This document shows positions 25,920-34,500 of a stretch of 64,000 bases of DNA, one piece after another; the first letter of the stretch is position 1, and every line of letters begins with the position of its first letter. The DNA comes from FEN-987 sp049521055. GTDB lineage: Archaea > Thermoproteota > Bathyarchaeia > 40CM-2-53-6. The stretch covers positions 62,001 through 126,000 of the forward strand of contig JBEKPE010000001.1 of NCBI GenBank assembly GCA_049521055.1, written 5' to 3'. Position numbers and translations under genes: made by a program. Under the pieces are notes generated by a model that saw only the letters and a list, made by a program, of their open reading frames with translations, did not search any database and was not told the origin of the DNA.

Positions 25920-26945
25920 TTGCAGGAACAGCCGATCGGGTGGAGCAATGGGATACTTGTGAATACCGGCTCGTCCCGCCTGCTTTTCGATCCGACCCTG
26001 GGTAGGCGTTTAGGTGAGGATTGGAACGTTTTCATCACTCACGCTCATTCAGACCATACCTATGGCTTTGGAACTTCCGCGAGAAAACATTCCACTCCAG
26101 AGACCCTGCGTATCTACGAATCACTTTCAAAGCGTACAGTCAAGAACGATCAGACCATAAGGATCGGGGAGAAAATGCGATTTGATGACACTGAAATCAG
26201 GGTCCTCGATGCAGGCCACATGCTTGGTTCCTGCCAGTTTCAATTGATCACTCCTGAATTTACGGCATTGTATACGGGCGACATCAACTGTGTCGACACA
26301 CTGACGACTAAGGCAGCCAAAGCTGAGCGCTGCGATTTTCTAATTATAGAAGCGACGTATGGGCATCCGTCATACGTATTCCCCCAAAGAGACACCATAT
26401 ACGCCGACATCATACGATGGACAATGACGGAGATTAATGATGGCAAGTTACCAACTTTCCAAGTTTACTCATCAGGAAAACCGCAAGACATCGTCCGCCT
26501 CTTCAACGTCTACACCAAAATCCCAGTCGTATGCGCGCCGGGCATAGCCGCGGCAAACCTTGTCCACAATGAAAACGGCGTTCAACTTGACTATCTAGAT
26601 TCTTCGACCGATGAGGGAAAGCACGTGTTGAAATCGAGTGGATGCGTCTACGTTACGACCAGTCGTGGAAATCAAGTGCCGCAAAATGCTTCAAGAGCAG
26701 TTGCGACTGGTTGGGCTCTTCGAGAGGCTTTTCGCAGTTTCACTGCATTCCCCTTGAGTAGCCATGCGGACTATAATCAGCTCATGCAATTTATCGCGGC
26801 CGTCAACCCGAAAGCAGTATTCATCTTCACAGGATACATAGATCTGTTATCGGCTCAGATAGAAAGAAAGCTAGGCATCAAAGCTGGGCCACTGCCTGTA
26901 CTCGCGCAGACGAATTTAGCTGATTTTACTCGAAAGGCTACTTGA
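25920..26945 (+). CDS. Beta-CASP metallo-beta-lactamase nuclease family protein
   Basis: The 341-residue protein has the metallo-beta-lactamase motif THAHSDH (residues 40-46), GHMLGSCQF, YTGDI, and late PLSSHADY, the order found in archaeal CPSF/RNase-J-type exonucleases and related DNA/RNA processing enzymes. The beta-CASP insertion is shorter than in aCPSF1, so it is a distinct subgroup. The likely role is RNA (or DNA) 5'-end or 3'-end processing with two zinc ions. The start is TTG at 25920. Its end overlaps the Sec61-beta gene on the other strand by eight bases. Confidence 0.8.
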   Translation: MQEQPIGWSNGILVNTGSSRLLFDPTLGRRLGEDWNVFITHAHSDHTYGFGTSARKHSTPETLRIYESLSKRTVKNDQTIRIGEKMRFDDTEIRVLDAGHMLGSCQFQLITPEFTALYTGDINCVDTLTTKAAKAERCDFLIIEATYGHPSYVFPQRDTIYADIIRWTMTEINDGKLPTFQVYSSGKPQDIVRLFNVYTKIPVVCAPGIAAANLVHNENGVQLDYLDSSTDEGKHVLKSSGCVYVTTSRGNQVPQNASRAVATGWALREAFRSFTAFPLSSHADYNQLMQFIAAVNPKAVFIFTGYIDLLSAQIERKLGIKAGPLPVLAQTNLADFTRKAT

Positions 26946-27117
26946 AAGTCAGATACATGAAGAGGCTTACGGCGACAAGGCCGATTGCTCCCATGACTAC
27001 GACCTCGGGCCTTACCTTTACCCCCGGGGTTTCCTCCTCAAAGAACCGAAGTAAGCCAGCGCTGGCGGCGGGCATTGGTGATTCTCGTTTGCGCCTTTTC
27101 TCACGTGCGGTTGACAT
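26938..27117 (-). CDS. Protein translocase subunit Sec61-beta, 59 aa
   Basis: The minus strand from ATG at 27117 encodes a 59-residue tail-anchored protein. A basic N-terminus (STAREKRRKRES) is followed by the hallmark PMPAASAGLLRFFEEETPG, then KVRPEVVV and one membrane helix (GAIGLVAVSLFMYLTF). This is the archaeal SecG/Sec61-beta of the SecYE-beta channel. It overlaps the nuclease gene end by eight bases. It is too short for many gene callers. Confidence 0.93.
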   Translation of the reverse strand: MSTAREKRRKRESPMPAASAGLLRFFEEETPGVKVRPEVVVMGAIGLVAVSLFMYLTFK

Positions 27118-27361
27118 TGCTTACTAGATACCTACTTCCTGGTTTCGGACGGCATCCAATTAAACTTTCATTCTCATTGGGCCATGAAAGGGGGGTTTAC
27201 CGGATTTCGATGTATTCGTGGGCGCTCTTGACGCTTTCGAAGCAGTAATGACCCAAGAAAGGCAAATACAAAAAACACCGCTGCGAGCAACCGTTATTCA
27301 ATTCATCAATAGCGATAAGATTTTCTATCGATAACGGCAAGTTCGTCTAGAGTGTGATGAA

Positions 27362-28705
27362 ATGAGTTTTTACACTGAATTAAATATTTTGAGTAAGCTG
27401 GATCCTGAGCTTGCGGCTATTGTCAAAAAAGAAGTGGAGAGACAAGAAAACGGACTTGAAATGATCCCTTCAGAAAATTATGTTCATCCCGCACTTTTCG
27501 AGGCAATGGGATCAATTTTAACTAACAAATATTCAGAAGGTTATCCCGGCAAGAGATACTATGGTGGAAATGAGATTGTTGACATTATCGAGAGATTGGC
27601 TATAGAGAGAGCAAAGAGAGCTTTTGGTGTTGTCCATGTGAATGTTCAACCATATTCAGGAAGCCCAGCCAATTTTGCAGTGTATGTTGCAATTTGCAAG
27701 ATAGGTGATACTGTTATGGGATTGAATCTTCCAGATGGTGGCCATCTAACACATGGATGGAAAGCAAGCGTAACTGGACAATTCTTTAACAGCATTCCTT
27801 ATCATGTCAAACCAGACGGCTACATAGATTTAGATGAGGTGAGAAGACTAGCCAAAGAAAATAATCCAAAAATCATCTGGGTTGGGGCAACTGCTTACGT
27901 TCGAGAATTTCCATTCCAAGAACTTGGAGAAATTGCAGACGACGTTGGAAGTTATTTAGTTGCTGACATAGCACACATAGCAGGTTTGATTGTAGCAGGC
28001 GCTCACAAATCCCCCGTGCCATATGCGCACATCATAACAACAACCACCCACAAAACTCTGAGAGGCCCCAGAGGAGCAATGATAATGGTTACAGAAAAAG
28101 GATTAAAAAAAGATCCTGAGCTCCCTGCTAAAATTGACCGAGCCATTTTCCCAGGTCTTCAAGGTGGCCCTCATGATCATACAACAGCCGCAATAGCTGC
28201 TGCTTTAGGATTTGCCTTGAGACCAGAATTCAAAGAATATGGGAAACAAATCGTGAAGAATGCAAAAGCATTAGCTCAATCTTTGATGGATAATAAAATA
28301 AAATTAGTTACCAATGGAACTGATAACCACATGGTTCTCATAGATTTAACCGCGTTTGGAAAAGGAAAAGGAATTTTTGTGCAAGAGGCGCTTGATGCTG
28401 CAGGTATAACTGTAAACAAAAACACAATACCAGGTGAACCATCTTCTCCGTTCTATCCGAGTGGAATAAGACTAGGAACTCCCGCACTAACATCAAGAGG
28501 GATGAAGGAAAATGAGATGGCGTTGATTGGCAGCTGGATGGCTAAAATAATTTTTGCAGTCAAAAATTACGAACTGCCTGAAGATAAAAACCAGAGAAAT
28601 GCAGTATTGAAACAATTCAGAGAGGATACAAAACAGAATGATACAATCAAGAAGACGAGACAGAGTGTTATAGATCTCTGCAAAGAGTTTCCACTCTACA
28701 GATAA
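27362..28705 (+). CDS. glyA: Serine hydroxymethyltransferase
   Basis: SHMT interconverts serine and glycine with a folate or pterin one-carbon carrier. The 447-residue protein begins MSFYTELNILSKLD and carries PSENYVHPALFEAMG, the PLP lysine in TTTTHKTLRGPRGAM (Lys231), and a typical C-terminal domain. The sequence closely resembles thaumarchaeal SHMTs as I know them. The DNA is visibly richer in A and T than every neighbour, with many AAA, GAA, ATA and AAT codons, suggesting acquisition from an AT-rich relative or unusual selection. A TATAG/GATAAG-rich region precedes it. Confidence 0.96.
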   Translation: MSFYTELNILSKLDPELAAIVKKEVERQENGLEMIPSENYVHPALFEAMGSILTNKYSEGYPGKRYYGGNEIVDIIERLAIERAKRAFGVVHVNVQPYSGSPANFAVYVAICKIGDTVMGLNLPDGGHLTHGWKASVTGQFFNSIPYHVKPDGYIDLDEVRRLAKENNPKIIWVGATAYVREFPFQELGEIADDVGSYLVADIAHIAGLIVAGAHKSPVPYAHIITTTTHKTLRGPRGAMIMVTEKGLKKDPELPAKIDRAIFPGLQGGPHDHTTAAIAAALGFALRPEFKEYGKQIVKNAKALAQSLMDNKIKLVTNGTDNHMVLIDLTAFGKGKGIFVQEALDAAGITVNKNTIPGEPSSPFYPSGIRLGTPALTSRGMKENEMALIGSWMAKIIFAVKNYELPEDKNQRNAVLKQFREDTKQNDTIKKTRQSVIDLCKEFPLYR

Positions 28706-28785
28706 GATTTTGTAGTTGTCATGTTAGTTTCAGAGGTTATTCTTGATTTAATCAAAATAGATTTATTCGCATACCAGAATTGGGC

Positions 28786-28797
28786 TTTCTTTTTTTG
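28786..28797 (+). terminator. T-rich tract after glyA
   Basis: TTTC followed by seven T lies about 80 bases after the glyA stop and is a likely archaeal terminator. The rest of the gene-free stretch 28706-29090 lies between convergent genes. It holds short GGTGTG/CACACC-type inverted repeats (CGTGTG pairing with CACACG near 28995-29011) and no gene I can support. Confidence 0.5.
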
Positions 28798-29090
28798 GTC
28801 CATGGTTTGCTGGTGTGGTGGTGTCATCACTGGTGTGACCGTCGTAATCCGGACCGTAACAACCTTTCCAAGGTGGCAACTTTGAATGTGACAGGGCTTT
28901 CTTCAGTGACGTGACGCGCTTACCTTCAACAAAGGTCAACTCGCCGCCTGGCTTGCGGGGTCATGAAGTAGCATAGGTCTTGTACTGGGCGTTTCGTGTG
29001 TGTGCCACACGGAGTGTTCCCTAGGCTCTAAATTCCTTTGCCCTGAATATCTTACCGTAACGCCGAAGTCTATCTGGTTTCTTGGTTTCA

Positions 29091-29453
29091 TTAGCCTATA
29101 CTTAGGTTCCAGAAGTAACCCAAAATGAGGCTGACAATCAGAATCAGCATCACCGAACCTGTAACGATGACGAACTTCCGGTCATGATTCGCTGCAAAAA
29201 CCAGGACTGACAGGAAAACTCGCGTAATGGGAGTCGCAATTAACACGATTGTCCCAACCATTAGAATTGCAGAGGCACGCAACGCGGTCAGTTGTTGAAC
29301 AAAATCATTCATGCTCGTGTATCTTACCAACGTAGCCTGCATTGGGTTGGGGTTCTGTAAGAAGAACAGGATTATCCCGAATATGTAAACGACGGAGCTT
29401 GAAATCATACCTACGACCAAAACGGCGTACATTGCCCTATTCAAATCCACCAT
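29091..29453 (-). CDS. DUF1634 membrane protein
   Basis: This 120-residue protein has three hydrophobic helices (about residues 7-31, 61-85, 93-115) and matches the DUF1634 type that commonly sits next to TauE/SafE exporters. It follows the exporter gene by six bases and probably forms an accessory subunit. No catalytic residues are seen. Confidence 0.75.
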   Translation of the reverse strand: MVDLNRAMYAVLVVGMISSSVVYIFGIILFFLQNPNPMQATLVRYTSMNDFVQQLTALRASAILMVGTIVLIATPITRVFLSVLVFAANHDRKFVIVTGSVMLILIVSLILGYFWNLSIG

Positions 29454-29459
29454 TGTGAT

Positions 29460-30365
29460 TCACCCCAACATCGGTATCATGATTCCAAACGACGCGAGTG
29501 CTTGCACGAACATGGTATATGCCAAATATGTGACTAAGAAACCGAACGCGACCTTCAAAGCGTAACTATGAAGCCTGTTCATAATCGAGGTGCCAAGCGT
29601 GGCGCCTAGCGTTGTCCCAAGCGCGATCGGTGCAAGGACGTACACGTTCACCAATCCGGTAACAAAGAAGATGAGTGCGCCAACAGCCGCTGTAACGCCT
29701 ATCATGAACTTGCTTGTTGCGACGGCTCCTTTCAGGGGAACGTTCATGAAGAGATTCATGGCTGCGACCTTGATGATTCCCCCTCCAACTCCAAGCAAAC
29801 CGGCAGTAACTCCTGCGAAGCTGGAAATTACCGCCCCCTTGGCGGCTCCATTGACTTGGTAATCCACTTGCTTCCTTTGTGCAGCGTCGAAGTAGGATCC
29901 TTTGAGTCCCAAGTACTTCGAGATGCGGTCTTGTTTTGCGTTAGCGAATTCATTCTTGGCGATTCGCCTTTCATCCATTGATCTTGACTTGAAATTCGCG
30001 ATTGCAACGTATGATAGTAATAGTCCGAAGATCGTGAATAGTACCCAGCTTCGGAGAAGTAGCGCCACAACGCTACCTACGAGAGCCCCAGCGGTCGTAG
30101 CCACTTCAAGATACATAGCGAGCTTGATGTTTGTGATTTTCTGCTCTAGATATGATGATCCACCGGCATTCGAGGTCGCGATCACTGAAACGAGGCTGAT
30201 CGCTATGGCCTGATGAATTGGCACGCCCATAAACACCGTTAGAAATGGAACGATGATAGCTCCGCCTCCTATACCGAAGAGACCGCCGAAGAAACCCGCA
30301 AACACCGCGGTCAAGAAACAGATCGCCAAAAAACTGAGAGTTATTTCAATCAAAGCATGCATCAC
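29460..30365 (-). CDS. TauE/SafE-family sulfite or organosulfonate exporter
   Basis: The 301-residue membrane protein has two internally related halves, each starting with a GxxGGxFGIGGGxIIVP-like motif (GGLFGIGGGAIIVPFL near residue 27 and GLLGVGGGIIKVAAM near residue 190). That duplication is the TauE/SafE signature. The family exports sulfite, sulfoacetate or related anions; the substrate here is unknown. It lies 54 bases after cofC and just before its DUF1634 partner. Confidence 0.88.
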   Translation of the reverse strand: MMHALIEITLSFLAICFLTAVFAGFFGGLFGIGGGAIIVPFLTVFMGVPIHQAIAISLVSVIATSNAGGSSYLEQKITNIKLAMYLEVATTAGALVGSVVALLLRSWVLFTIFGLLLSYVAIANFKSRSMDERRIAKNEFANAKQDRISKYLGLKGSYFDAAQRKQVDYQVNGAAKGAVISSFAGVTAGLLGVGGGIIKVAAMNLFMNVPLKGAVATSKFMIGVTAAVGALIFFVTGLVNVYVLAPIALGTTLGATLGTSIMNRLHSYALKVAFGFLVTYLAYTMFVQALASFGIMIPMLG

Positions 30366-30419
30366 CGGTGATTGCGAGTTGGGCCCTGTATGTGTAGGGG
30401 CTATGTGCCTTTCTACCAG

Positions 30420-31088
30420 TTATTGGGACCGACGCCTCATCTCTATTAGAAAACGACCCGTCTCATTACGTAGGTAGTGGTGCATGAGCCGCCTGAAGTC
30501 TTTCGGTTCGTCCACATCAAAACCGATACCGCTTGTTCTTATCACTCGTCGCGAAACCCCCTGCTGATCCGCAAGGGCCAGATGCTTCTGGAAACTGTCT
30601 CTTCCGAACACTGGTCGAATTACTCCAGGCGGATGCATCAGCAGAGCATTTGTCCCGGCTCCATCTTTCGAAGGTGCAAGCGCCACGGAATAACCTGAGG
30701 CACGGCTGAGAAAGTCGAGGATTTCACGGGGAGTGACCAACGGAATGTCGGCGGGCATTATTACTGTGGCTGATGCACCTTTGAGTTTCGAATCTCGTAT
30801 GGCCATTCGAACTGCTTTATTCAAGCCACGCCTCCTACCCTCCCAAAGCCAACTAGCGCCATGGGATCGTGCGATTTGTCTAACAGAACGATCGGTGCTC
30901 ACGACCGTTACCCTATGAAGCCTCTTGACCTTTCTCAAGGCTTCGAGAACATCTACCAACATTGCAACCGAAAATCGGGCTCTTTCCGCAGGGTTCAGTA
31001 CAGGTGCTAGCCTAGCTTTTGCCAGCGTCAGCGTCTTCATGGGCACTATTGCATGGACTTCAGCCAGTCCTCCCCGATATTTTCTCAA
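30420..31088 (-). CDS. cofC: 2-phospho-L-lactate guanylyltransferase (CofC)
   Basis: CofC activates 2-phospholactate (or phosphoenolpyruvate) with GTP to make the side-chain precursor of coenzyme F420. The 222-residue protein shows the nucleotidyltransferase opening VPMKTLTLAKARLAPVLNPAERARF, metal-binding PADIPLV, and GAGTNALLMHPP. Its start overlaps the cofD stop by four bases, a typical and functionally coherent coupling. Confidence 0.93.
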   Translation of the reverse strand: MRKYRGGLAEVHAIVPMKTLTLAKARLAPVLNPAERARFSVAMLVDVLEALRKVKRLHRVTVVSTDRSVRQIARSHGASWLWEGRRRGLNKAVRMAIRDSKLKGASATVIMPADIPLVTPREILDFLSRASGYSVALAPSKDGAGTNALLMHPPGVIRPVFGRDSFQKHLALADQQGVSRRVIRTSGIGFDVDEPKDFRRLMHHYLRNETGRFLIEMRRRSQ

Positions 31089-32011
31089 CGCCTGAATTCA
31101 CTTATCGCTCTACGTGCTAGGTGAACTTTGTCCGCCATGGTTTTCATGAGAGTCTGAGTCACGATCGGTTTGATGCCGAGAGATCTTATTTCTGGCACAA
31201 GCTGCGCGTCAACCTTGTCAATGATTAAGGCATCTAAGAAGTCCTTGTAGCAACTCGCCACGCCAATCGCGCTTGCCTCCATACCCGAGGACTTCATCAA
31301 TTTGTCAGCCGGGCCTTTTACAGTCTTACCGCCCACAATTGGACTGACGCCTACGATTGGCGCCTTTGTTTTTCTAAGTGCTGCGCGGATACCCTTTACG
31401 GCCAAAATGGCTCCTATGCTCACGATGGGGTTGCTCGGACAAATTACGATCCCACTTGCCTCACGTATTGATTGAATTACATGAGGCCCTGGCCTCGCGG
31501 ACTCGGAACCTTTGAAGAGAACACTCCTAACCTTAGGCCTGGTCTGTAACCTGACCATGTATTCTTGAAAGTGCATACGACTTCGGCCGGACAAAACGTA
31601 GGTCTGAAACAAATCGTCAGTTGAAGGAAGAAGCGTCACATCAAGTCCCAAACGCGAAACTATACTCGCCGTAACGGCTGACAGTTTCTTTCCTCCATGC
31701 ATTTGTTCTGTGCGGTAGAGGTGAGTTGCTAGATCGCGATCACCGATATTGAACCAGGTTTTGTAACCGTACTCTTGGAGCAGTTTTTGGCAGTGGAAGG
31801 TGTCTCCTTTGATTCCCCAACCTCTTACTGGATCGACCAAACCGGCGAGAGTGTAAGTGACAATGTCCAAGTCTGGAGAAACATGAAGGCCGTAGAATTC
31901 TATGTCGTCCCCAACATTGCCGATTATAGTGATACGTTTCTGTGGCACGACACGAATGAGTCCTTCAAGGAATCTCGCAGCTCCAACTCCTCCGGCTAAA
32001 GCGACGATCAA
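31085..32011 (-). CDS. cofD: 2-phospho-L-lactate transferase (CofD)
   Basis: CofD transfers the activated lactyl phosphate to the deazaflavin FO, giving F420-0. The 308-residue protein begins VALAGGVGAARFLEGL and has NVGDDIEFYGLHVSPDLD and GWGIKGDTF, all conserved in the family. Together with cofC it indicates F420-dependent redox chemistry. CofE and the FO synthase genes are not in the window. It is preceded within 23 bases by a RibU-like carrier. Confidence 0.95.
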   Translation of the reverse strand: MIVALAGGVGAARFLEGLIRVVPQKRITIIGNVGDDIEFYGLHVSPDLDIVTYTLAGLVDPVRGWGIKGDTFHCQKLLQEYGYKTWFNIGDRDLATHLYRTEQMHGGKKLSAVTASIVSRLGLDVTLLPSTDDLFQTYVLSGRSRMHFQEYMVRLQTRPKVRSVLFKGSESARPGPHVIQSIREASGIVICPSNPIVSIGAILAVKGIRAALRKTKAPIVGVSPIVGGKTVKGPADKLMKSSGMEASAIGVASCYKDFLDALIIDKVDAQLVPEIRSLGIKPIVTQTLMKTMADKVHLARRAISEFRR

Positions 32012-32034
32012 TGGCCGAACCAGTCGGGATAGCT

Positions 32035-32724
32035 CTAAGCCTTGCTAAATCTGCTTATCCAAGGATGACCTGAAGCGATTTGGGGAACCTTCGAGTAAAG
32101 TGAGGTGAAAACTGCGTAGGGGACCGCGACCGAGAAGACCGCGTGTAGAGCATTGAAGATGCTCGTAAAGAGCAACATGGTCGTAAGAACCTGCCACGGT
32201 CCTGCGAATTGCATGTGTAGCGTACCCTGAAGGGTTTGCTGACTAAAACCCAGATAATCTATGCCGAAAATTACTGGGCCAACATATGTGAAGACAAAGT
32301 AGTTGATTACTAGCAATATCAAGACTCGAGTTAGGATTGCAAACGCAAGCATTGTTCCAAGAGCGAAAGATATGCGATTATAGTTCACCACTAACCGTCG
32401 ATAGGTTATGCTTCCTAACCACAAGCCGAAGAGCGTTGAGAGTACCGAAGCGAACTTTACGGCAGGACCCAAGGGGGTATCAACTCCGGTAGCAGTGAGA
32501 AATATCCAATGAACAGTAGCAGTTACAAGCGCGGGGATCGGGCCGAAGATAAGGAAAGCTAAGACAGAGAATAGCTCGGCCGGATCAAATTTGAGGAATG
32601 GCAATATCGGAAATGACGGTTGAATCCGAGCCGGGAGTATGACCGTAATCAGGGCCGCGAGCGCACCCATCACCGCCGCGCCCGTTAAACTCACACTTCG
32701 CCTCGCAAACAGGCTTTCCGCCAT
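32035..32724 (-). CDS. ECF-type S component, RibU-like
   Basis: The 229-residue membrane protein has about six helices. It contains FLKFDPAELFSVLAFLIFGPIPALVTATVHW, matching the riboflavin-specific RibU pattern (KFDP...GP...G). It would provide substrate capture for an energy-coupling-factor transporter. Its place directly before cofD suggests a flavin or deazaflavin precursor as substrate, which is inference. No EcfA/T genes are nearby. Confidence 0.75.
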   Translation of the reverse strand: MAESLFARRSVSLTGAAVMGALAALITVILPARIQPSFPILPFLKFDPAELFSVLAFLIFGPIPALVTATVHWIFLTATGVDTPLGPAVKFASVLSTLFGLWLGSITYRRLVVNYNRISFALGTMLAFAILTRVLILLVINYFVFTYVGPVIFGIDYLGFSQQTLQGTLHMQFAGPWQVLTTMLLFTSIFNALHAVFSVAVPYAVFTSLYSKVPQIASGHPWISRFSKA

Positions 32725-32826
32725 TCAAACCATCAACGCTGCGCACAGAAAGTCACAACTACTTAACTGTTATTTTATGACAATCTCACTAAAAGAACAT
32801 ATTATTATGATGAATTAGTCCAATTA

Positions 32827-33132
32827 TTATCTTCGTTTGCTGAACTCTTTAGCTTTTGTTATGAAATCGCGTATTTGCTCAATGTTTAGCGGCGAGAGAA
32901 CTCTGGATCTGCCGACCTCGTAAACTTGAAGGAGGCCTGCCCTTCTGAGTATTTCGACGTGCCTATACACTCCTCCGTAATCCATTTTCAAGTTACTAGC
33001 TACGGCAGTAATGTGTAGAGGTTTCTTGCTGTCCATGAGCATTAGCAGAATGCGGAGCCGGACGCTATTTCCTAATGCCGAGAACGTTGCGGAGGCTGAT
33101 CGAAGTTCTTCGGCAGCAGACATTGAGATCAA
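32827..33132 (-). CDS. ArsR-type winged-helix regulator
   Basis: This 101-residue protein has the ArsR/HTH_20 layout: RSASATFSALGNSVRLRILLMLMDSKKPLHITAVA, then the recognition helix MDYGGVYRHVEILRRAGLLQVYEVGRSRV. No metal-binding Cys pair is present, so it is not a classical metal sensor. It is last in a minus-strand series with the small zinc protein, PAC2 protein and DP2. An AT-rich stretch (32758-32826) separates it from the RibU-like gene. Confidence 0.8.
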   Translation of the reverse strand: MISMSAAEELRSASATFSALGNSVRLRILLMLMDSKKPLHITAVASNLKMDYGGVYRHVEILRRAGLLQVYEVGRSRVLSPLNIEQIRDFITKAKEFSKRR

Positions 33133-33170
33133 GCCTTCCTGTGGCAGATAGCTATGGTCGTGGCTGAGAG

Positions 33171-33332
33171 TTAATGCTTGTCAAGTGCGATTCCTTTCCT
33201 GCGCGCAAACTGAGACAGGTGCTCCTCAGAGCAGAAATGGTACGTATTCATCTCCCCCTCTTCACCAATCGCCAAGGACGTTGAAGCCATGAGGTCGGAT
33301 ACCTTCCCACACTGGTTGCACATGACTTTCAT
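33171..33332 (-). CDS. Small TRASH/MYM-like zinc protein, 53 aa
   Basis: The ATG at 33332 gives a 53-residue protein with CNQCG at residues 5-9 and HFCSEEHL at about 32-39, a C-x2-C...C-x3-H pattern as in MYM or TRASH metal-binding domains. It sits 19 bases after the PAC2 gene and 38 bases before the ArsR-type regulator, so it is probably co-transcribed with them. The role is unknown; metal trafficking or a regulator partner are possible. Confidence 0.7.
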   Translation of the reverse strand: MKVMCNQCGKVSDLMASTSLAIGEEGEMNTYHFCSEEHLSQFARRKGIALDKH

Positions 33333-33351
33333 TTTCTGAACCTAGAATCTT

Positions 33352-34116
33352 CTAGCTAACATAGGGTAACTCCCTTTCGCCGCCCTTACGGCCTTCGCGG
33401 GGAAAGGAATGCGAGAGATCCTTCGCCTTTTGCACAACCTCCGCGTTCTCTTTGGCCTGTTTCTCAAGCGCTGTCAGATCTATCGAAACGTTCAACATTC
33501 TTGACGCAAGCTGCAAAGCTGCTTTCGCTGCGTTAGCATCTAATGATAAGTAACCTGGGGTTTCGGCTAGGAGGCAGATGGCTGGAATGTTCTTTGGTTT
33601 GGCAAGCCCGAATATGAGACCGTTAGTTCCCGTTATTGCACCTCCGGCTAGTTTCACTGCGCCCAAGGATTCCAGTTCCTTCACCAATTCGACATCTGTT
33701 GCACCAGCATATACCCTCGGCTCCTCTGCAAACCTGTCAGTAGCCATTCCACCCATCGTGATCACTTTTTTCGTACCGAACTTCGCTGCCAAGTCTAAGA
33801 CCACCTCCGCGAGCTCGTATTGCCCTTCTGGTGAATAGGGCTGCTCGTTAGCCGTGAAGAGAAGTAGATCGGATCCTCCGTCCTTGTTCTTCCAGTAGTG
33901 AAATTCGCCCTTCATCATGCCAACCACTCCATCCTCACTTAACCAAACTTTTGGGGAGAACATCGGAGAGAAGACCTCCGCGAACAGTTGAGCTTTCAGC
34001 TCTTTCTGGAGATGGTTAACCGCTAACCATGCGACTGAACCGATGCCTGGAAGGCCGCACACCATTACGGCGTCTCGGAGTTCGGGTTGTTGCGAGTAAC
34101 GCACTTCTGTTTGCAT
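33352..34116 (-). CDS. PAC2-family protein (proteasome-assembly-chaperone-like)
   Basis: The 254-residue protein from ATG at 34116 shows PAC2 features: AVMVCGLPGIGSVAWLAVNHL near the start, ITMGGMATDRFAEEPRVYA, and AITGTNGLIFGLA. An upstream ATG at 34179 adds 21 residues unlike the family. Archaeal homologues (PbaB-type) bind proteasome assembly intermediates or ATPases. The C-terminal helix ends in a basic stretch. It is part of the minus-strand series downstream of DP2. Confidence 0.85.
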   Translation of the reverse strand: MQTEVRYSQQPELRDAVMVCGLPGIGSVAWLAVNHLQKELKAQLFAEVFSPMFSPKVWLSEDGVVGMMKGEFHYWKNKDGGSDLLLFTANEQPYSPEGQYELAEVVLDLAAKFGTKKVITMGGMATDRFAEEPRVYAGATDVELVKELESLGAVKLAGGAITGTNGLIFGLAKPKNIPAICLLAETPGYLSLDANAAKAALQLASRMLNVSIDLTALEKQAKENAEVVQKAKDLSHSFPREGRKGGERELPYVS

Positions 34117-34215
34117 CGAGATTCCCGAGGGATCGTGAGTATTGGTATGGAATCTATGTGAATAGCCGGTAATTAGCATGCTTGTGAATAAGGCCGTATT
34201 AGCGATCGTTGGCGG

Positions 34216-34491
34216 CTATTGAGAGGGCAGTTTCTGTTGGCCAAATGGGGTTAGCCCCCATGCGAACGGTTTCGTATTGCTCAGTCGGTCCACCAAACGG
34301 TCCTTTCTGAGTGCCTTGAGGTGATAAGTGACGCATGCATAAGACAGTCCGGCCTCTTTCACTATCTGTGGTGCACTCCTTCGGTCTCTCTCAAGAACTA
34401 TGAGGATCCTAGTTCGCGCGACTAATCCTGCCTTGACATTACGTTTTGAGGTAAGGTAGGCTTTGGGATGAAGCGCTCCGCGCTTTGCCAT
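34216..34491 (-). CDS. Winged-helix regulator
   Basis: This 91-residue protein has an ArsR-like winged helix (ARTRILIVLERDRRSAPQIVKEAG, then LSYACVTYHLKALRKDRLV). It starts nine bases after the DP2 stop, so it is in the same transcript. The target is unknown. A basic N-terminus (KAYLTSKRNVKAG) may add DNA contacts. Confidence 0.75.
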   Translation of the reverse strand: MAKRGALHPKAYLTSKRNVKAGLVARTRILIVLERDRRSAPQIVKEAGLSYACVTYHLKALRKDRLVDRLSNTKPFAWGLTPFGQQKLPSQ

Positions 34492-34500
34492 GTTATCATC

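Noticed and set aside
27190..27300. A short minus-strand peptide ending GHYCFESVKSAHEYIEIR before glyA
   Set aside because: It looks protein-like but has no good start codon or ribosome site and is under 40 residues; not enough support to call a gene.
28800..29015. GTGTG-rich sequences downstream of glyA as further copies of the island repeat
   Set aside because: They have only six-base arms and lack the CGCACCA loop core, so membership in the family is not convincing.
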